A stretch of 64,000 bases of DNA from an uncultured Lachnospiraceae bacterium (GCA_947176505.1 CAMWQW010000012.1:62001-126000), one strand, 5' to 3'. Counted from the first letter of the stretch, positions 55,056 to 63,604 are shown. Numbers and translations: made by a program. Notes: generated from the letters alone by a model not told the origin.

Positions 55056-56681
55056 CTAGTATTTCACGCCCCATACACTTTCGTTGGCACCGACTGCACT
55101 GAATGTCATAACCTGCGTACCCGCCTCATCATTCATTTGACAGAATACACCGCTGTAGCTGACGTCACCGTATGTAATATTCATGTAGCATGTGCCATCT
55201 TTGGCTTCCCAGCTTCCTTCCACACCATCGCCGTACACTTTGCCGCTCTCGTCCAGATACAGGATAAAAGGCTGTGCGATGTCTGCACTGATTGCCGTTC
55301 CCTGATTGATCACATAATATCTGCCGGCGATATCTGCCATCTCATAGCCACTCTCATTGACTGTCTCACCATCTGTCGCATAGGGAAGCATACACGGCCA
55401 TCCCTCTTCATTGACGATGAACTGGTGAACACGAGGCTCATGTTCTTCGGTCTTATTATCAAAGCGTGTATGATTCACAATATATTTCTTGCCATCATCA
55501 TCCACAAACGCTGAATTATGCCCTGTTGCCATATATGCCATTTCAAGACTAGGCAGGAAATAGTTGCCTGACAGCTTCAAACCGTACGGATAATGCTCCG
55601 GATTGGTTGTATCTAGCGGAAACTCTCCGTTCATGTCCACATAATCCCCGTCTATTGTCTCGGAACGGAATACCCTGATTTGATAACCGCCTTCACGGAC
55701 CAATCCGCCATATGAAACAAAGAGATAATAGTATCCGCTCTGCTCATCATATAAAATATAAGGCGCTTCGATAGAACTGTGATTACCTCCCAGTAATCTC
55801 TTACCGAAATACGCATCAACACGTTTCTCCTCGTCGGCTTCCGGATGAATCACCTCTCCGGTCTGCTTGTCAAGCTCTAACAGATACATACCGCCTGACC
55901 ATGAACCATATACCATCCACAATCTGCCTTCCTCATCATAAAGCACGGTAGGGTCAATGGCATTGGGATATTTATTGAAATTATATTCATTACTCTTCTT
56001 GATATATCTGTCTTTTGCCTCTTCCTCATCTACATATTCCGCTACATCCGTATTGTCAAATGTTTCCAGCGTAAAACCAGAATAAATTAAAGCGCCCTTC
56101 CACTCATACGGTCCGTCAATTTTGTCACTGGTCGCATAGCAGAGGTTAGATGCGTTCCAAGTTGATGTAGTACAGAAATACAAGTAATACAGCCCGTCTT
56201 CCTCATTATAAATGACATCCGGAGCCCACACATGCCAAGCTCTGTCATCTGTGGGAATCACACTGTTCTTACTGCCCGCATAAGCAAAAGCATCTTCATT
56301 TGCCATCAGCTCATAGTAAATCTGATCCTTTACTTTGTAACCGTCACCGATAGATGTCCAATGTCTCAAATCATCAGATACCGCCGTGGACATATGGGAC
56401 CCAAATATGTAATACTTACCGTCAACCTTAACAATAGACGGATCATGGACACTGGCTCCTGCCTCAATCTTAGCCGTAGCTATCCCGTCATAACTTACTG
56501 TAAAATCCAAATCTGCAGGCACCTCCTCTGCACTGTCCGCCCCGGTTTCTGTCTGTGTCTCTGTCTGTGTCTCTGCGCCGTTTTCCGGCTCATTGTTCTG
56601 CGCCGTATTTCCACAAGCCACCGCTCCGGCAGCTATCGTTGTACAAAGCGCACATGTGAGTAATAATTTCCTCTTTCTCAT
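55056..56681 (-). CDS. Secreted GH43 arabinan endo-1,5-alpha-L-arabinosidase lipoprotein
   Basis: Cuts arabinan at the cell surface. The 541-residue protein has a lipoprotein signal (MRKRKLLLTCALCTTIAAGAVACG, lipid Cys about 23), a Thr/Glu-rich linker (TETQTETQTETGAD) and a GH43 five-bladed propeller: VHDPSIVKVDGKYYIFGSHM (general base Asp), NAIDPTVLYDEEGRLWMVYGSW (Asp) and SIEAPYILYDEQSGYYYLFVSYGG (acid Glu). The C-terminal domain (about 440-541) fits the extra beta domain of bacterial arabinanases. ATG 56681 has GGAGAAGG upstream. An operator-like palindrome lies just before it. Confidence 0.92.
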   Translation of the reverse strand: MRKRKLLLTCALCTTIAAGAVACGNTAQNNEPENGAETQTETQTETGADSAEEVPADLDFTVSYDGIATAKIEAGASVHDPSIVKVDGKYYIFGSHMSTAVSDDLRHWTSIGDGYKVKDQIYYELMANEDAFAYAGSKNSVIPTDDRAWHVWAPDVIYNEEDGLYYLYFCTTSTWNASNLCYATSDKIDGPYEWKGALIYSGFTLETFDNTDVAEYVDEEEAKDRYIKKSNEYNFNKYPNAIDPTVLYDEEGRLWMVYGSWSGGMYLLELDKQTGEVIHPEADEEKRVDAYFGKRLLGGNHSSIEAPYILYDEQSGYYYLFVSYGGLVREGGYQIRVFRSETIDGDYVDMNGEFPLDTTNPEHYPYGLKLSGNYFLPSLEMAYMATGHNSAFVDDDGKKYIVNHTRFDNKTEEHEPRVHQFIVNEEGWPCMLPYATDGETVNESGYEMADIAGRYYVINQGTAISADIAQPFILYLDESGKVYGDGVEGSWEAKDGTCYMNITYGDVSYSGVFCQMNDEAGTQVMTFSAVGANESVWGVKY

Positions 56682-56722
56682 GCCACCTTCTCCTTCTATG
56701 ATTTCCAATCATTTTATACATC

Positions 56723-56751
56723 GGCAACCAGAGACATCCTCTCTGATTACC
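56723..56751. promoter_or_regulatory. 29-bp imperfect palindrome, probable operator of the arabinanase gene
   Basis: GGCAACCAGAGA, 5 bases, TCTCTGATTACC on the plus strand; the arms match at 10 of 12 positions. It lies between the -10 and the ATG, where a repressor would block transcription. Confidence 0.55.
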
Positions 56752-56764
56752 TAACTATATTTTT

Positions 56765-56793
56765 ACTATATCAGAAGCGGCACATTTGTTCAA
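56765..56793 (-). promoter_or_regulatory. Promoter of the arabinanase gene
   Basis: Minus strand: -35 TTGAAC (56788-56793), 17-base spacer, -10 TATAGT (56765-56770), 84 bases before ATG 56681. Confidence 0.7.
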
Positions 56794-56886
56794 TCATTTT
56801 CTTTATATTTTAATAAAATATTTTAAGTTATTCTATACATTGTTCTAAATCATAAAATAACTATATAACTTATGATATTCATCTCC

Positions 56887-57675
56887 TTATTCGTTAATCG
56901 CAATATCAATCCGACTCAACTTCTCCATAAGAATTTCCTCTTCCGTAGGCATATCCTCAGATAATTCAATCTTCGCGCGTACCTGTCTCATCTGCTCGTC
57001 AACGGCTGCAATCCTCTCCGCACACTCTGTCAACTGCTCCACAATTTCACGCTGGTTCGGCACATCCTGCTTGTATTTAAGCTGATGTTCCAAGCTTGCC
57101 CAAAAATCCATAGCAATCGTACGAATCTGCACTTCCACCGCCATATCCTTTGTCTGATCCGAGAAAAAGACCGGCACACTCACAATCATATGATAGCTGC
57201 GGTATCCGTTAGGTTTGGGATTCTTAATATAGTCCTTCTCTTTAAGTACCGTAATATCATCCTGCTTTGCCAGCGCCTGTGCCAAGACATAAATATCATC
57301 CACATAAGAACACACTACGCGGATTCCCGCTACATCATATAAATTGTTTTCTACATTCTCCAACGTGAAATCAAGCCCTTTGCGTGCCAATTTATTCATG
57401 ATACTACTGCTGCTCTTCAAACGTGAACTGATCGATGTGATAGGGTTGCGCCGATAGCGAACATTAAACTCCGAATTAAGCACGTCAAACTTCGTCCGTA
57501 CCTCCTTGATGGCACAGCTGTAACGCATGCGCATCTCCTTATAGTCTATCACCGTACCTGCCGCTCTCCTTCGCTGATCATAAATCGCTCTATCTACCTG
57601 CGGAAATATCATCATCTCCGTATTGTTTGATTCCGCACTCATCTCGTCCAATGGAAAAAAAGGATTTCCACTCAT
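56887..57675 (-). CDS. Small alarmone synthetase (RelA/SpoT synthetase domain, YjbM/RelQ-like)
   Basis: Makes (p)ppGpp from GTP/GDP and ATP. The 262-residue protein has only the synthetase domain: SSSIMNKLARKG, VENNLYDVAGIRVVCSYVDDIY, NPKPNGYRSYHMIV and VEVQIRTIAMDFWASLEHQLKYK (catalytic and GTP-binding parts), with a C-terminal helical tail (about 225-262) as in RelQ/SAS1. No HD hydrolase, TGS or ACT domain, so it is not the long Rel. ATG 57675 has GGAGGAAAC upstream. Its promoter carries the palindrome at 57696. Confidence 0.9.
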   Translation of the reverse strand: MSGNPFFPLDEMSAESNNTEMMIFPQVDRAIYDQRRRAAGTVIDYKEMRMRYSCAIKEVRTKFDVLNSEFNVRYRRNPITSISSRLKSSSSIMNKLARKGLDFTLENVENNLYDVAGIRVVCSYVDDIYVLAQALAKQDDITVLKEKDYIKNPKPNGYRSYHMIVSVPVFFSDQTKDMAVEVQIRTIAMDFWASLEHQLKYKQDVPNQREIVEQLTECAERIAAVDEQMRQVRAKIELSEDMPTEEEILMEKLSRIDIAINE

Positions 57676-57695
57676 TTGTTGTTTCCTCCATTTAG

Positions 57696-57707
57696 TAACA
57701 TATGTTT
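57696..57707. promoter_or_regulatory. Near-perfect copy of the TAACATATGTTA palindrome in the alarmone-synthetase leader
   Basis: TAACATATGTTT (11 of 12) between the -10 and the ribosome site, about 24 bases downstream of the -10. See the copies at 8438 and 46308. Confidence 0.45.
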
Positions 57708-57730
57708 TGTTTTGGTTTTCATCCACTGTT

Positions 57731-57759
57731 ACTATACTCTTTATGCAGGACAGAAACAA
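57731..57759 (-). promoter_or_regulatory. Promoter of the alarmone synthetase gene
   Basis: Minus strand: -35 TTGTTT (57754-57759), 17-base spacer, -10 TATAGT (57731-57736). Confidence 0.55.
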
Positions 57760-57870
57760 TAAACGTTGTCTTAATTTTATATAAAAATTACTAGTGAATG
57801 TAGATTATCTCTTTAAAAGTTCTTATATATTGATATATCCAGCTACCTCCTTTTGCCGTCGTGCGGCAGA

Positions 57871-58626
57871 TTAACTTTCTATTTTTCTTTTATGAGCAAA
57901 AATCCCTGATCCTATCAACAGAAGAATAATAAATGCAAGTAACGAAATGACACTGCCACCTATTGTAGCTCGAACAGGATTGTCGTAATAAGATAATTTA
58001 TCAGCGAAGTATAATGCGACCCGGTACGCAAATCCATTCGGTACAATAAATCCGATTTCTGAACCAATGAAGAAGCAAGATACAAACCCATATATCACAC
58101 CTGTTACACTCGTTATAATAATGTTTCTGCTTAAATTAATCACGATTGCTCCCGCCGGGACAGTTACAGATATTATTATGGCGGCTTCCATCAGAAAACC
58201 AGTAGTTATCGTCAGAAGTTCGAAAATGTCTGCGGTGACTTTTCCTGTAATCTGTAAACCAAAAATCAAGCAGAAAAATAGGAACAAAAGTATCAGTGCA
58301 AAGCAAGCACCGATTATAAGTGCAACCAAAACTTTGGTTAAAAACAGCTTGTATTTCGGGTATCCATAAGTTATCCAGTTGATATAAGTTTTGTTTTTAT
58401 ACTCCTGATAAAACAAAAAACCCACAAGTATGAACAAGACCATCGGAAAAAACATTGCAAACTGATTGTTCATAAAAAAGAACAGATCGGTCAATGTTTT
58501 TGTGCTGTCATTCAAAACAGCTCCTGCCCCTCCTGTTAATACAGGAAGCAAGGATAACAGCAAAAGAAATAAAAATGACCATTCCCGCTTCTGTTTGTAA
58601 AATTCATTTCTTATCAATGTAATCAT
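57871..58626 (-). CDS. ABC-2 type transporter permease, second exporter
   Basis: A 251-residue membrane protein with six hydrophobic segments, starting MITLIRNEFYKQKREWSFLFLLLLSLLPVL, typical of ABC-2 permeases in bacitracin/lantibiotic resistance exporters (BcrB/LanE-like). It overlaps the ATPase stop by one base (TGATG), so the two are translated together. No other genes follow in the unit. Substrate unknown. Confidence 0.85.
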   Translation of the reverse strand: MITLIRNEFYKQKREWSFLFLLLLSLLPVLTGGAGAVLNDSTKTLTDLFFFMNNQFAMFFPMVLFILVGFLFYQEYKNKTYINWITYGYPKYKLFLTKVLVALIIGACFALILLFLFFCLIFGLQITGKVTADIFELLTITTGFLMEAAIIISVTVPAGAIVINLSRNIIITSVTGVIYGFVSCFFIGSEIGFIVPNGFAYRVALYFADKLSYYDNPVRATIGGSVISLLAFIILLLIGSGIFAHKRKIES

Positions 58627-59312
58627 CAGACACCCTCCTTGCTGGAAGTCATTATTTTTTCATAGAGAGCTTCCAGTTCCTGTTCGTTGTAGCTATTCTC
58701 CAAAATCTTCACAATGCGTCCATTCTGAATGAATATCAGACAATCGGTGATAGCCGCAATTTCTGTGAGATTATGACTTGATACCAAGATACAGTGGTCG
58801 GGAGATTTCAGCCGTTCTTTCAAAAGAAGCCGGATTTCTTTTATACCCATAGGGTCAAGACCGTTTGTCGGTTCGTCCAGCAGCAGATACTTTGCGCTCC
58901 CCAAAAATGCCCGTGCGATGCCCAGCCGTTGACGCATACCAAGGGAAAACTGCGAAAAAAGTTTGTTTCTTGCTTCCCACAAATTTACCTGTTCCAACGC
59001 TGTCCTGATATCGGGATTGTTGATTTGCAAATATCTTGCATGTAACCGCAAATTTTCTTCTGCGGTCAATTTAGGATAAAACGCAGGGTATTCAATCAGA
59101 CTTCCAAACAAACGGCTGGAAACAGGCTGATTATCAGAAAGAATTTCCCCAGTAAAATCCGTCAGCCCCAGCATTGACTTAAACATCGTTGTTTTGCCCG
59201 CGCCGTTTGAACCGAGAACACCATATATTTTTCCCAGTTCCAGTGTAATATTGATGTTATGGAGCAAAACAACATTGCCTACCTTTAAATTCACATTGTT
59301 AACCTGTAACAT
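58626..59312 (-). CDS. ABC transporter ATP-binding protein, second exporter (BcrA/LanF-like)
   Basis: A 228-residue ATPase: Walker A GVLGSNGAGKTTMF, Q-loop SLIEYPAFYPKLTAEENL, signature FSLGMRQRLGIARA, Walker B YLLLDEPTNGLD and switch His in VSSHNLTE. The tyrosine-containing LIEYPAFY stretch is common in LanF/BcrA ATPases that remove peptide antibiotics. GGAGG ribosome site before ATG 59312. It has a separate promoter overlapped by an 11-bp tandem repeat, and its permease overlaps its end. Confidence 0.92.
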   Translation of the reverse strand: MLQVNNVNLKVGNVVLLHNINITLELGKIYGVLGSNGAGKTTMFKSMLGLTDFTGEILSDNQPVSSRLFGSLIEYPAFYPKLTAEENLRLHARYLQINNPDIRTALEQVNLWEARNKLFSQFSLGMRQRLGIARAFLGSAKYLLLDEPTNGLDPMGIKEIRLLLKERLKSPDHCILVSSHNLTEIAAITDCLIFIQNGRIVKILENSYNEQELEALYEKIMTSSKEGV

Positions 59313-59394
59313 TTTGCACCTCCATTACTGTGTGAAAAGAAAAGTTAAAAAGAAATCATATAATTTACCTCTTTCCCGAAAATAATACCAAAAA

Positions 59395-59423
59395 GGTATA
59401 AGATTTCTCTATGAAAAGTCTAA
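59395..59423 (-). promoter_or_regulatory. Promoter of the second ABC exporter
   Basis: Minus strand: -35 TTAGAC (59418-59423, weak), 17-base spacer, -10 TATACC (59395-59400). The weak -35 lies inside the tandem repeat, as expected for an activator-dependent promoter. Confidence 0.5.
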
Positions 59424-59436
59424 GGAAAGTCTAAGG
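59415..59436. repeat. Two exact tandem copies of AAAGTCTAAGG, probable response-regulator site
   Basis: 11-bp units at 59415-59425 and 59426-59436. One helical turn spacing suits an OmpR-type dimer; the regulator gene lies 2.6 kb upstream in the neighbouring unit. Contains TCT-N8-TCT, a spacing known from nisin-type regulator boxes. Confidence 0.55.
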
Positions 59437-59467
59437 ATAAACAACGGACGCCAGACATCCTCATGTT

Positions 59468-59490
59468 AAAAAGAGCTGCCGAAGCAGCCC
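59468..59490 (-). terminator. Terminator after the histidine kinase gene
   Basis: GGGCTGC-TTCG-GCAGCTC (one G-U) followed by TTTTT on the minus strand; begins right at the kinase stop codon. It splits the cluster into two transcripts. Confidence 0.9.
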
Positions 59491-60387
59491 TTAATCAGCG
59501 GGAAATGTAATCTGTATGTCAAAGGTTTTGTTATGCAGCTTTGCCGATATGCAGCCACCCATTTTTCTTGTCAATTTTTTTGCTATTGCTAACCCTAAGC
59601 CCGTTGTCTTTTTGCTGCGTGACTGATCTGTAGTATAAAAGCGGTCAAATAAATGGGGAATATCTTCTTTACATATTGTCTCAGAATGGTTAGAAACGAT
59701 TATTTGATAAGCATTTTCTGTATGGGAAGATATAATTTTATATTCATTGTCACCGTGTATCAGAGCATTATATATGACATTGGAGAATACACGGCAAAGG
59801 GCTTCTTTATCAGCCCATATTATAAAAGGCGTATCTGGAATACGAATATCCAATGTAGCTGATTTTTTTTCGAAATCGCTATAATACATTGCAAGAACAT
59901 CTCGCAGGAGACTGTTTATGTCTGTTCTCTGCCGCATCAGTTTTAATTCATTTGCTTCAATCCTAGCAAATTCAAATAGCTGGTCAAGTAAAACTTTTAC
60001 AGCTGTAATTCTTTCGTAAGCTATTTCGATATACTCCTTTTGTTCCTGTGATAGCTCTTGTTCCATAAGTAATTGGATATATCCATTTGCCGTTGCAAGA
60101 GGTGTTCGAAGATCATGTGAAAGGCTTGTAATCGTATCTTTGAACAGCGCATTATTTTTTTTGATTTGTTGTTCTGTATCACGGTATCTTTCTAAAAGGC
60201 AGTTTATACTTTCCGCCAAATGCTCCGTGCTTTTGTCAATCCTTTCTAATGTTATTTGTGTCCCTGTGTCACGGCTACATAAAAAATCGATTTGTGTTTT
60301 AATGCGGTTAATCTGCCTTTTCTGTACGCCCATTTTAATAAGCAATCCAAAACAACATATCATCAAAATCAAACACAAAATCCACAT
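59491..60387 (-). CDS. Sensor histidine kinase with a minimal membrane sensor
   Basis: A 298-residue kinase with one N-terminal membrane helix (MWILCLILMICCFGLLI) and no large external domain. Phosphoacceptor His in TSLSHDLRTPLATANGYIQLL, N box NVIYNALIHG, and G box TTGLGLAIAKKL are intact. Such short kinases often sense the state of a neighbouring ABC transporter or the membrane itself rather than a free ligand. AAGGTGAT lies before ATG 60387; the permease upstream ends 5 bases away. Confidence 0.92.
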   Translation of the reverse strand: MWILCLILMICCFGLLIKMGVQKRQINRIKTQIDFLCSRDTGTQITLERIDKSTEHLAESINCLLERYRDTEQQIKKNNALFKDTITSLSHDLRTPLATANGYIQLLMEQELSQEQKEYIEIAYERITAVKVLLDQLFEFARIEANELKLMRQRTDINSLLRDVLAMYYSDFEKKSATLDIRIPDTPFIIWADKEALCRVFSNVIYNALIHGDNEYKIISSHTENAYQIIVSNHSETICKEDIPHLFDRFYTTDQSRSKKTTGLGLAIAKKLTRKMGGCISAKLHNKTFDIQITFPAD

Positions 60388-60391
60388 AAAA

Positions 60392-61165
60392 TCACCTTCT
60401 TTCATGTTTTCGTAAATCTGCTTTCTGATAAATCCAATATGCCGCCCCTGTCGGGAAAAGAATATATGCTGCAATCGTAATCAAAATAGCCGGTAACTGG
60501 CTCATGGATGGGCTAATCTCCATTTGATCGGACAGTCCGACAATCCAATACTTATAAAGTGAATACTCCAAATCTAAAGCGGTACTTATTTTAGTTAAAT
60601 ATAGATACAAAGTCCCCAAAAGAAAAAATGACACAACCAATACAGCATTGCGATAAGGAATGAAACAGCTTAACAGCCATAGGAATGAGGAATACCCAAC
60701 AAAACATAACATCTGTAATATCAGATATCCACATATTCCAGCAAGCGAAAATTCAATATATGGCTGTTTTATCCATATAGAAAGTATAAATATATACGCC
60801 ATAAAAAAACTGAACATGAGATAAAAAAGAGTAGTTATCCATAGTGCAATCAACTTTCCAAAGAAAAAATCGAACCGGGATACACCTTTCATAAATAAGA
60901 TTTCATGTACACCTTTTTGATAATCTTCTGTAACATAAATCTGTTGGAAAATGGTTATAGGTATTACAAGGCTGTAATCCGCAAAAAGAAACTCTGTAAA
61001 ACCATTTAGCGAAGCAATGTCCCCTGTCAGTCCGGCAGTTTTAACTGTTTCATAATGAAAACCCAAAGCATATGCAAACATAAAAAAAGTAGATAGCAAA
61101 AGGCAGAGAAAAAATAGGCGGTTTTTGCGAATACGGTATAATTCACTTTGAATAATCTGAAGCAT
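60392..61165 (-). CDS. ABC-2 type transporter permease, first exporter
   Basis: A 257-residue membrane protein with six hydrophobic segments; start MLQIIQSELYRIRKNRLFFL is typical of ABC-2 permeases. Its start overlaps the ATPase gene by 23 bases, with GGTGA as ribosome site, indicating tight coupling. It shares the topology but little sequence with the permease at 57871. Confidence 0.85.
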   Translation of the reverse strand: MLQIIQSELYRIRKNRLFFLCLLLSTFFMFAYALGFHYETVKTAGLTGDIASLNGFTEFLFADYSLVIPITIFQQIYVTEDYQKGVHEILFMKGVSRFDFFFGKLIALWITTLFYLMFSFFMAYIFILSIWIKQPYIEFSLAGICGYLILQMLCFVGYSSFLWLLSCFIPYRNAVLVVSFFLLGTLYLYLTKISTALDLEYSLYKYWIVGLSDQMEISPSMSQLPAILITIAAYILFPTGAAYWIYQKADLRKHERR

Positions 61166-62054
61166 CTATCGACTCACCCCCTGCTAATGCTGATAAGAAT
61201 GTCTGTGGATTCATTCCGGTAATTCCAATTTCGCATACTTCAATACCGGAAGATACTAATTTTGCATTTATTCTCGACGAATAGGACACGGGACAAAATA
61301 CTCTGATGAAATCGTCCCCCAATACTTCATACTGCGGAAAATCATTTTGAATAACTGTAATTGCTCTCTCTACCTGCGGCGTTCTGATTTTTATGCACCG
61401 TTTACATTCTTCATCTATTTTATGGGGTGTCAATTCAGCTTTTAACTTTCCGTCAGCAAGGATACCATATTTTTTTACAATCCGGGACGCTGACTCATAA
61501 TCTTGTCCAGTCAACAAAATCGTCATATTTCTTTCTTCATTTAGCGAAGAAATGATTGACAAAAGAGATTCACATTCCTGTGTGTCAAGCCCTTGAAATG
61601 GGTCGTCCAATAAGATAAAATCCGGCTTTCCTAATAAAGCTATCCCTAAATTTATCTTTTTTTGTACATATAACGGTAAGTGACAGACTGCCTTTTTTTC
61701 AGTAAAGTTTAAATCAAGCTCTTTGTCAAAATTCTTTTGCAGCACTCCATATGACAGTGCAAAATAATGCAGCATATCCATAGCCGACATTTTACCAATA
61801 GCATACGGGTTTTGTGGAACATAACCAACTCTGCGCTTTTCCTGTAAATAGTCAGAGTTTCCAAACAATTTGATTGCTCCTGTCTGTGGAAGGACTGTGC
61901 CCGTCAGTATTTGCAGTAACAGGGTCTTTCCGGCATTATGTCCGCCGTAAAGCATATATATTTCCCCGCGCTTTACTTGCAGGGATATATCGGTTATACC
62001 CTTGCGATTTGGAAAAACATAAGATATATTTTTCAATTCCAAAGCAGTTTCCAT
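61143..62054 (-). CDS. ABC transporter ATP-binding protein with C-terminal extension, first exporter
   Basis: A 303-residue ATPase: Walker A MLYGGHNAGKTLLLQ, Q-loop YVPQNPYAIG, Walker B FILLDDPFQGLD. The usual LSGGQ signature is replaced by LPLYVQKKINLGIALL, and the switch region is LTGQDYES without a clear His, and in Walker B the Glu after DD is Asp/Pro, so activity may be altered. The C-terminal 85 residues (VERAITVIQNDFPQYEVLGDDFIRVF...) form an accessory domain. ATG 62054 chosen, because AGGA is too near the ATG at 62063. Confidence 0.85.
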   Translation of the reverse strand: METALELKNISYVFPNRKGITDISLQVKRGEIYMLYGGHNAGKTLLLQILTGTVLPQTGAIKLFGNSDYLQEKRRVGYVPQNPYAIGKMSAMDMLHYFALSYGVLQKNFDKELDLNFTEKKAVCHLPLYVQKKINLGIALLGKPDFILLDDPFQGLDTQECESLLSIISSLNEERNMTILLTGQDYESASRIVKKYGILADGKLKAELTPHKIDEECKRCIKIRTPQVERAITVIQNDFPQYEVLGDDFIRVFCPVSYSSRINAKLVSSGIEVCEIGITGMNPQTFLSALAGGESIDASDYSK

Positions 62055-62069
62055 TTGTATCATTCCTCG

Positions 62070-62747
62070 CTAATCCTGCATTTTAAACCCTAGCCCCCAA
62101 ACAGTTTGTATATATTGTCCCTGCGGATTGACTTTCATAAACTTTTTGCGCAGGTTGCTGATATGAACATTGATTGCGTTATCATCACCAGAAAATTCTT
62201 CATTCCAAACACTTTCAAATATATTATTTTTCGTAAACACCTTGTTTGGAGCAGACATGAGTAATTGCAATATCAAATATTCATATTTTGTCAAACTAAT
62301 TGGAATATCTTTGATTTTCACTTCTAAGGTGTCAGTATTTAATGTCAAATCTTTAAAGCATAGGACAGTTTCGCATATCCTGTTTTGCTGATAGCGTCGT
62401 AATACGGCTTCTATACGAACAAGAAGCTCTGCATTATCAAAGGGTTTCACAAGATAATCGTCTGCACCATTTTTTATTAAATTGATTCGACTGTCAATAT
62501 CCGTTTTAGCAGATACTCCAATGACGGGAATATCTGCTTTTTTTCTAATTTCTTCCAATACTGTTTCCCCGGAAAGTCCGGGCAGCATTAAATCAAGCAG
62601 AATTAAATCAAATTTCTGCTTTTCTATAATCAGAAGTGCTTCACTTCCGGAATAAGCAGAAGCTACTTTATAATTATTTTGGAATAACAGCCGCTTTATC
62701 ATATCACTAAGCAACACATCATCTTCAACAATCAAAATATTTGACAT
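62070..62747 (-). CDS. OmpR/PhoB-family response regulator
   Basis: A 225-residue regulator: receiver domain with acidic pocket (IVEDD), phospho-Asp in FDLILLDLMLPGLSGE and Lys in DDYLVKPFDNAELL; winged-helix DNA-binding domain from about 130 (LTKYEYLILQLLMSAPNKVFTKNNI, NVHISNLRKKF, TVWGLGFK). First gene of the unit regulator-ATPase-permease-kinase. AAGGCGG lies 6 bases before ATG 62747. Likely activates the second exporter through the tandem repeat at 59415. Confidence 0.95.
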   Translation of the reverse strand: MSNILIVEDDVLLSDMIKRLLFQNNYKVASAYSGSEALLIIEKQKFDLILLDLMLPGLSGETVLEEIRKKADIPVIGVSAKTDIDSRINLIKNGADDYLVKPFDNAELLVRIEAVLRRYQQNRICETVLCFKDLTLNTDTLEVKIKDIPISLTKYEYLILQLLMSAPNKVFTKNNIFESVWNEEFSGDDNAINVHISNLRKKFMKVNPQGQYIQTVWGLGFKMQD

Positions 62748-62847
62748 TTGATTCCGCCTTATCCTTTCTTCACTTATTCGTTGGCTTCTCTGCGTCCTTT
62801 GGTATCAGCCATAAGCGGCTGCATTTTCTCTAACATCTATCAGTATA

Positions 62848-62876
62848 ATTATATGCGTCCGGTCTATCCCTGTCAA
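62848..62876 (-). promoter_or_regulatory. Consensus sigma-A promoter of the two-component/ABC operon
   Basis: Minus strand: TTGACA (62871-62876), 17-base spacer, TATAAT (62848-62853); a perfect match to consensus. The leader to ATG 62747 is about 95 bases and includes CAGCC-GCTTAT-GGCTG. Confidence 0.85.
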
Positions 62877-62912
62877 AAGTGCACCCGCAAAGCGACGTGA
62901 TTTCCTATATAG

Positions 62913-62940
62913 AAAAAAGAGCCGGCTGTTACACCGACTC
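62913..62940 (-). terminator. Terminator of the unknown gene at 62951
   Basis: 7-bp arms GAGTCGG/CCGGCTC (62919-62940, one G-U), 8-base loop, then six Ts on the minus strand, 11 bases after the stop. Confidence 0.82.
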
Positions 62941-62950
62941 TCTGTCAAAT

Positions 62951-63604
62951 CTACTTTCCTAATGTGCTATACTGACCTTTCTTGTCATAAGAATCCAACA
63001 GATAATGATTCTGCGCCTGCATTGACAAGATTTCTTCTCTGTCGGCTCTGCGGGTTCCTTTCATCTCCCTCTTAGGCTCCTTGCGATAACTACCCTGACG
63101 CGCCGCTACACTTCCAGCCTGCTGTTGTTTTGTCTTCTGTCTCAGAAAATCCCGCAGTTTTGCCGTACTCTGCCTAATCCGGCTATGTACCTTAAGTATT
63201 GATGCTTTGGCACTGTTTACCACACTGTACACTTCTTCCGGCACGACTGGCTGTATCACCGCCTTCACCGACTCTGGTGCACTCGTCTGTCTTCCCTGTG
63301 TCCTATGGGCAGACGATAATACTTCGTTATCCGCGGCATCTTTCGTTCCGTACTGTGCCATACCGTCCGTTCCGAGTCCACCCTGACGCCACCTCGTACT
63401 ATCGACATCACTAAGTCCTAAACCAATCCCTTCCGGTTGTTTCTGTGCCGAAGATGCTGCCGCCGCGCCACCTTCCAGTTTACTGCTGAAGGAACCTGCG
63501 ATATCAGTCCTGTTTCTGGGATGGTGGAAATGAGAAGTACGCCATGTCAGCACATGATAATCCGCCACTTTCTGTTCCTGCTGTATCCAGTTGAGTCGAT
63601 TCAT
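62951..63604 (-). CDS. Basic, low-complexity protein of unknown function
   Basis: A 217-residue protein (MNRLNWIQQEQKVADYHVLT...) that I do not recognise. The middle is Gly/Ala/Ser/Gln-rich (EGGAAAASSAQKQPEGIGLG), and the C-terminal half has many Lys, Arg and Gln with a helical stretch (ASILKVHSRIRQSTAKLRDFL). No signal peptide or membrane helix. It begins 60 bases after the partial gene at 63665 and ends at a good terminator, so both share a transcript. It may be a disordered adaptor; partners unknown. Confidence 0.6.
   Translation of the reverse strand: MNRLNWIQQEQKVADYHVLTWRTSHFHHPRNRTDIAGSFSSKLEGGAAAASSAQKQPEGIGLGLSDVDSTRWRQGGLGTDGMAQYGTKDAADNEVLSSAHRTQGRQTSAPESVKAVIQPVVPEEVYSVVNSAKASILKVHSRIRQSTAKLRDFLRQKTKQQQAGSVAARQGSYRKEPKREMKGTRRADREEILSMQAQNHYLLDSYDKKGQYSTLGK

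Noticed and set aside
58626-62747. A lantibiotic precursor gene within the ABC/two-component cluster
   Set aside because: The gaps at 59313-59490 and 62748-62950 have no short Cys/Ser/Thr-rich frame with a ribosome site, and no modification enzyme is present; resistance fits better than production.
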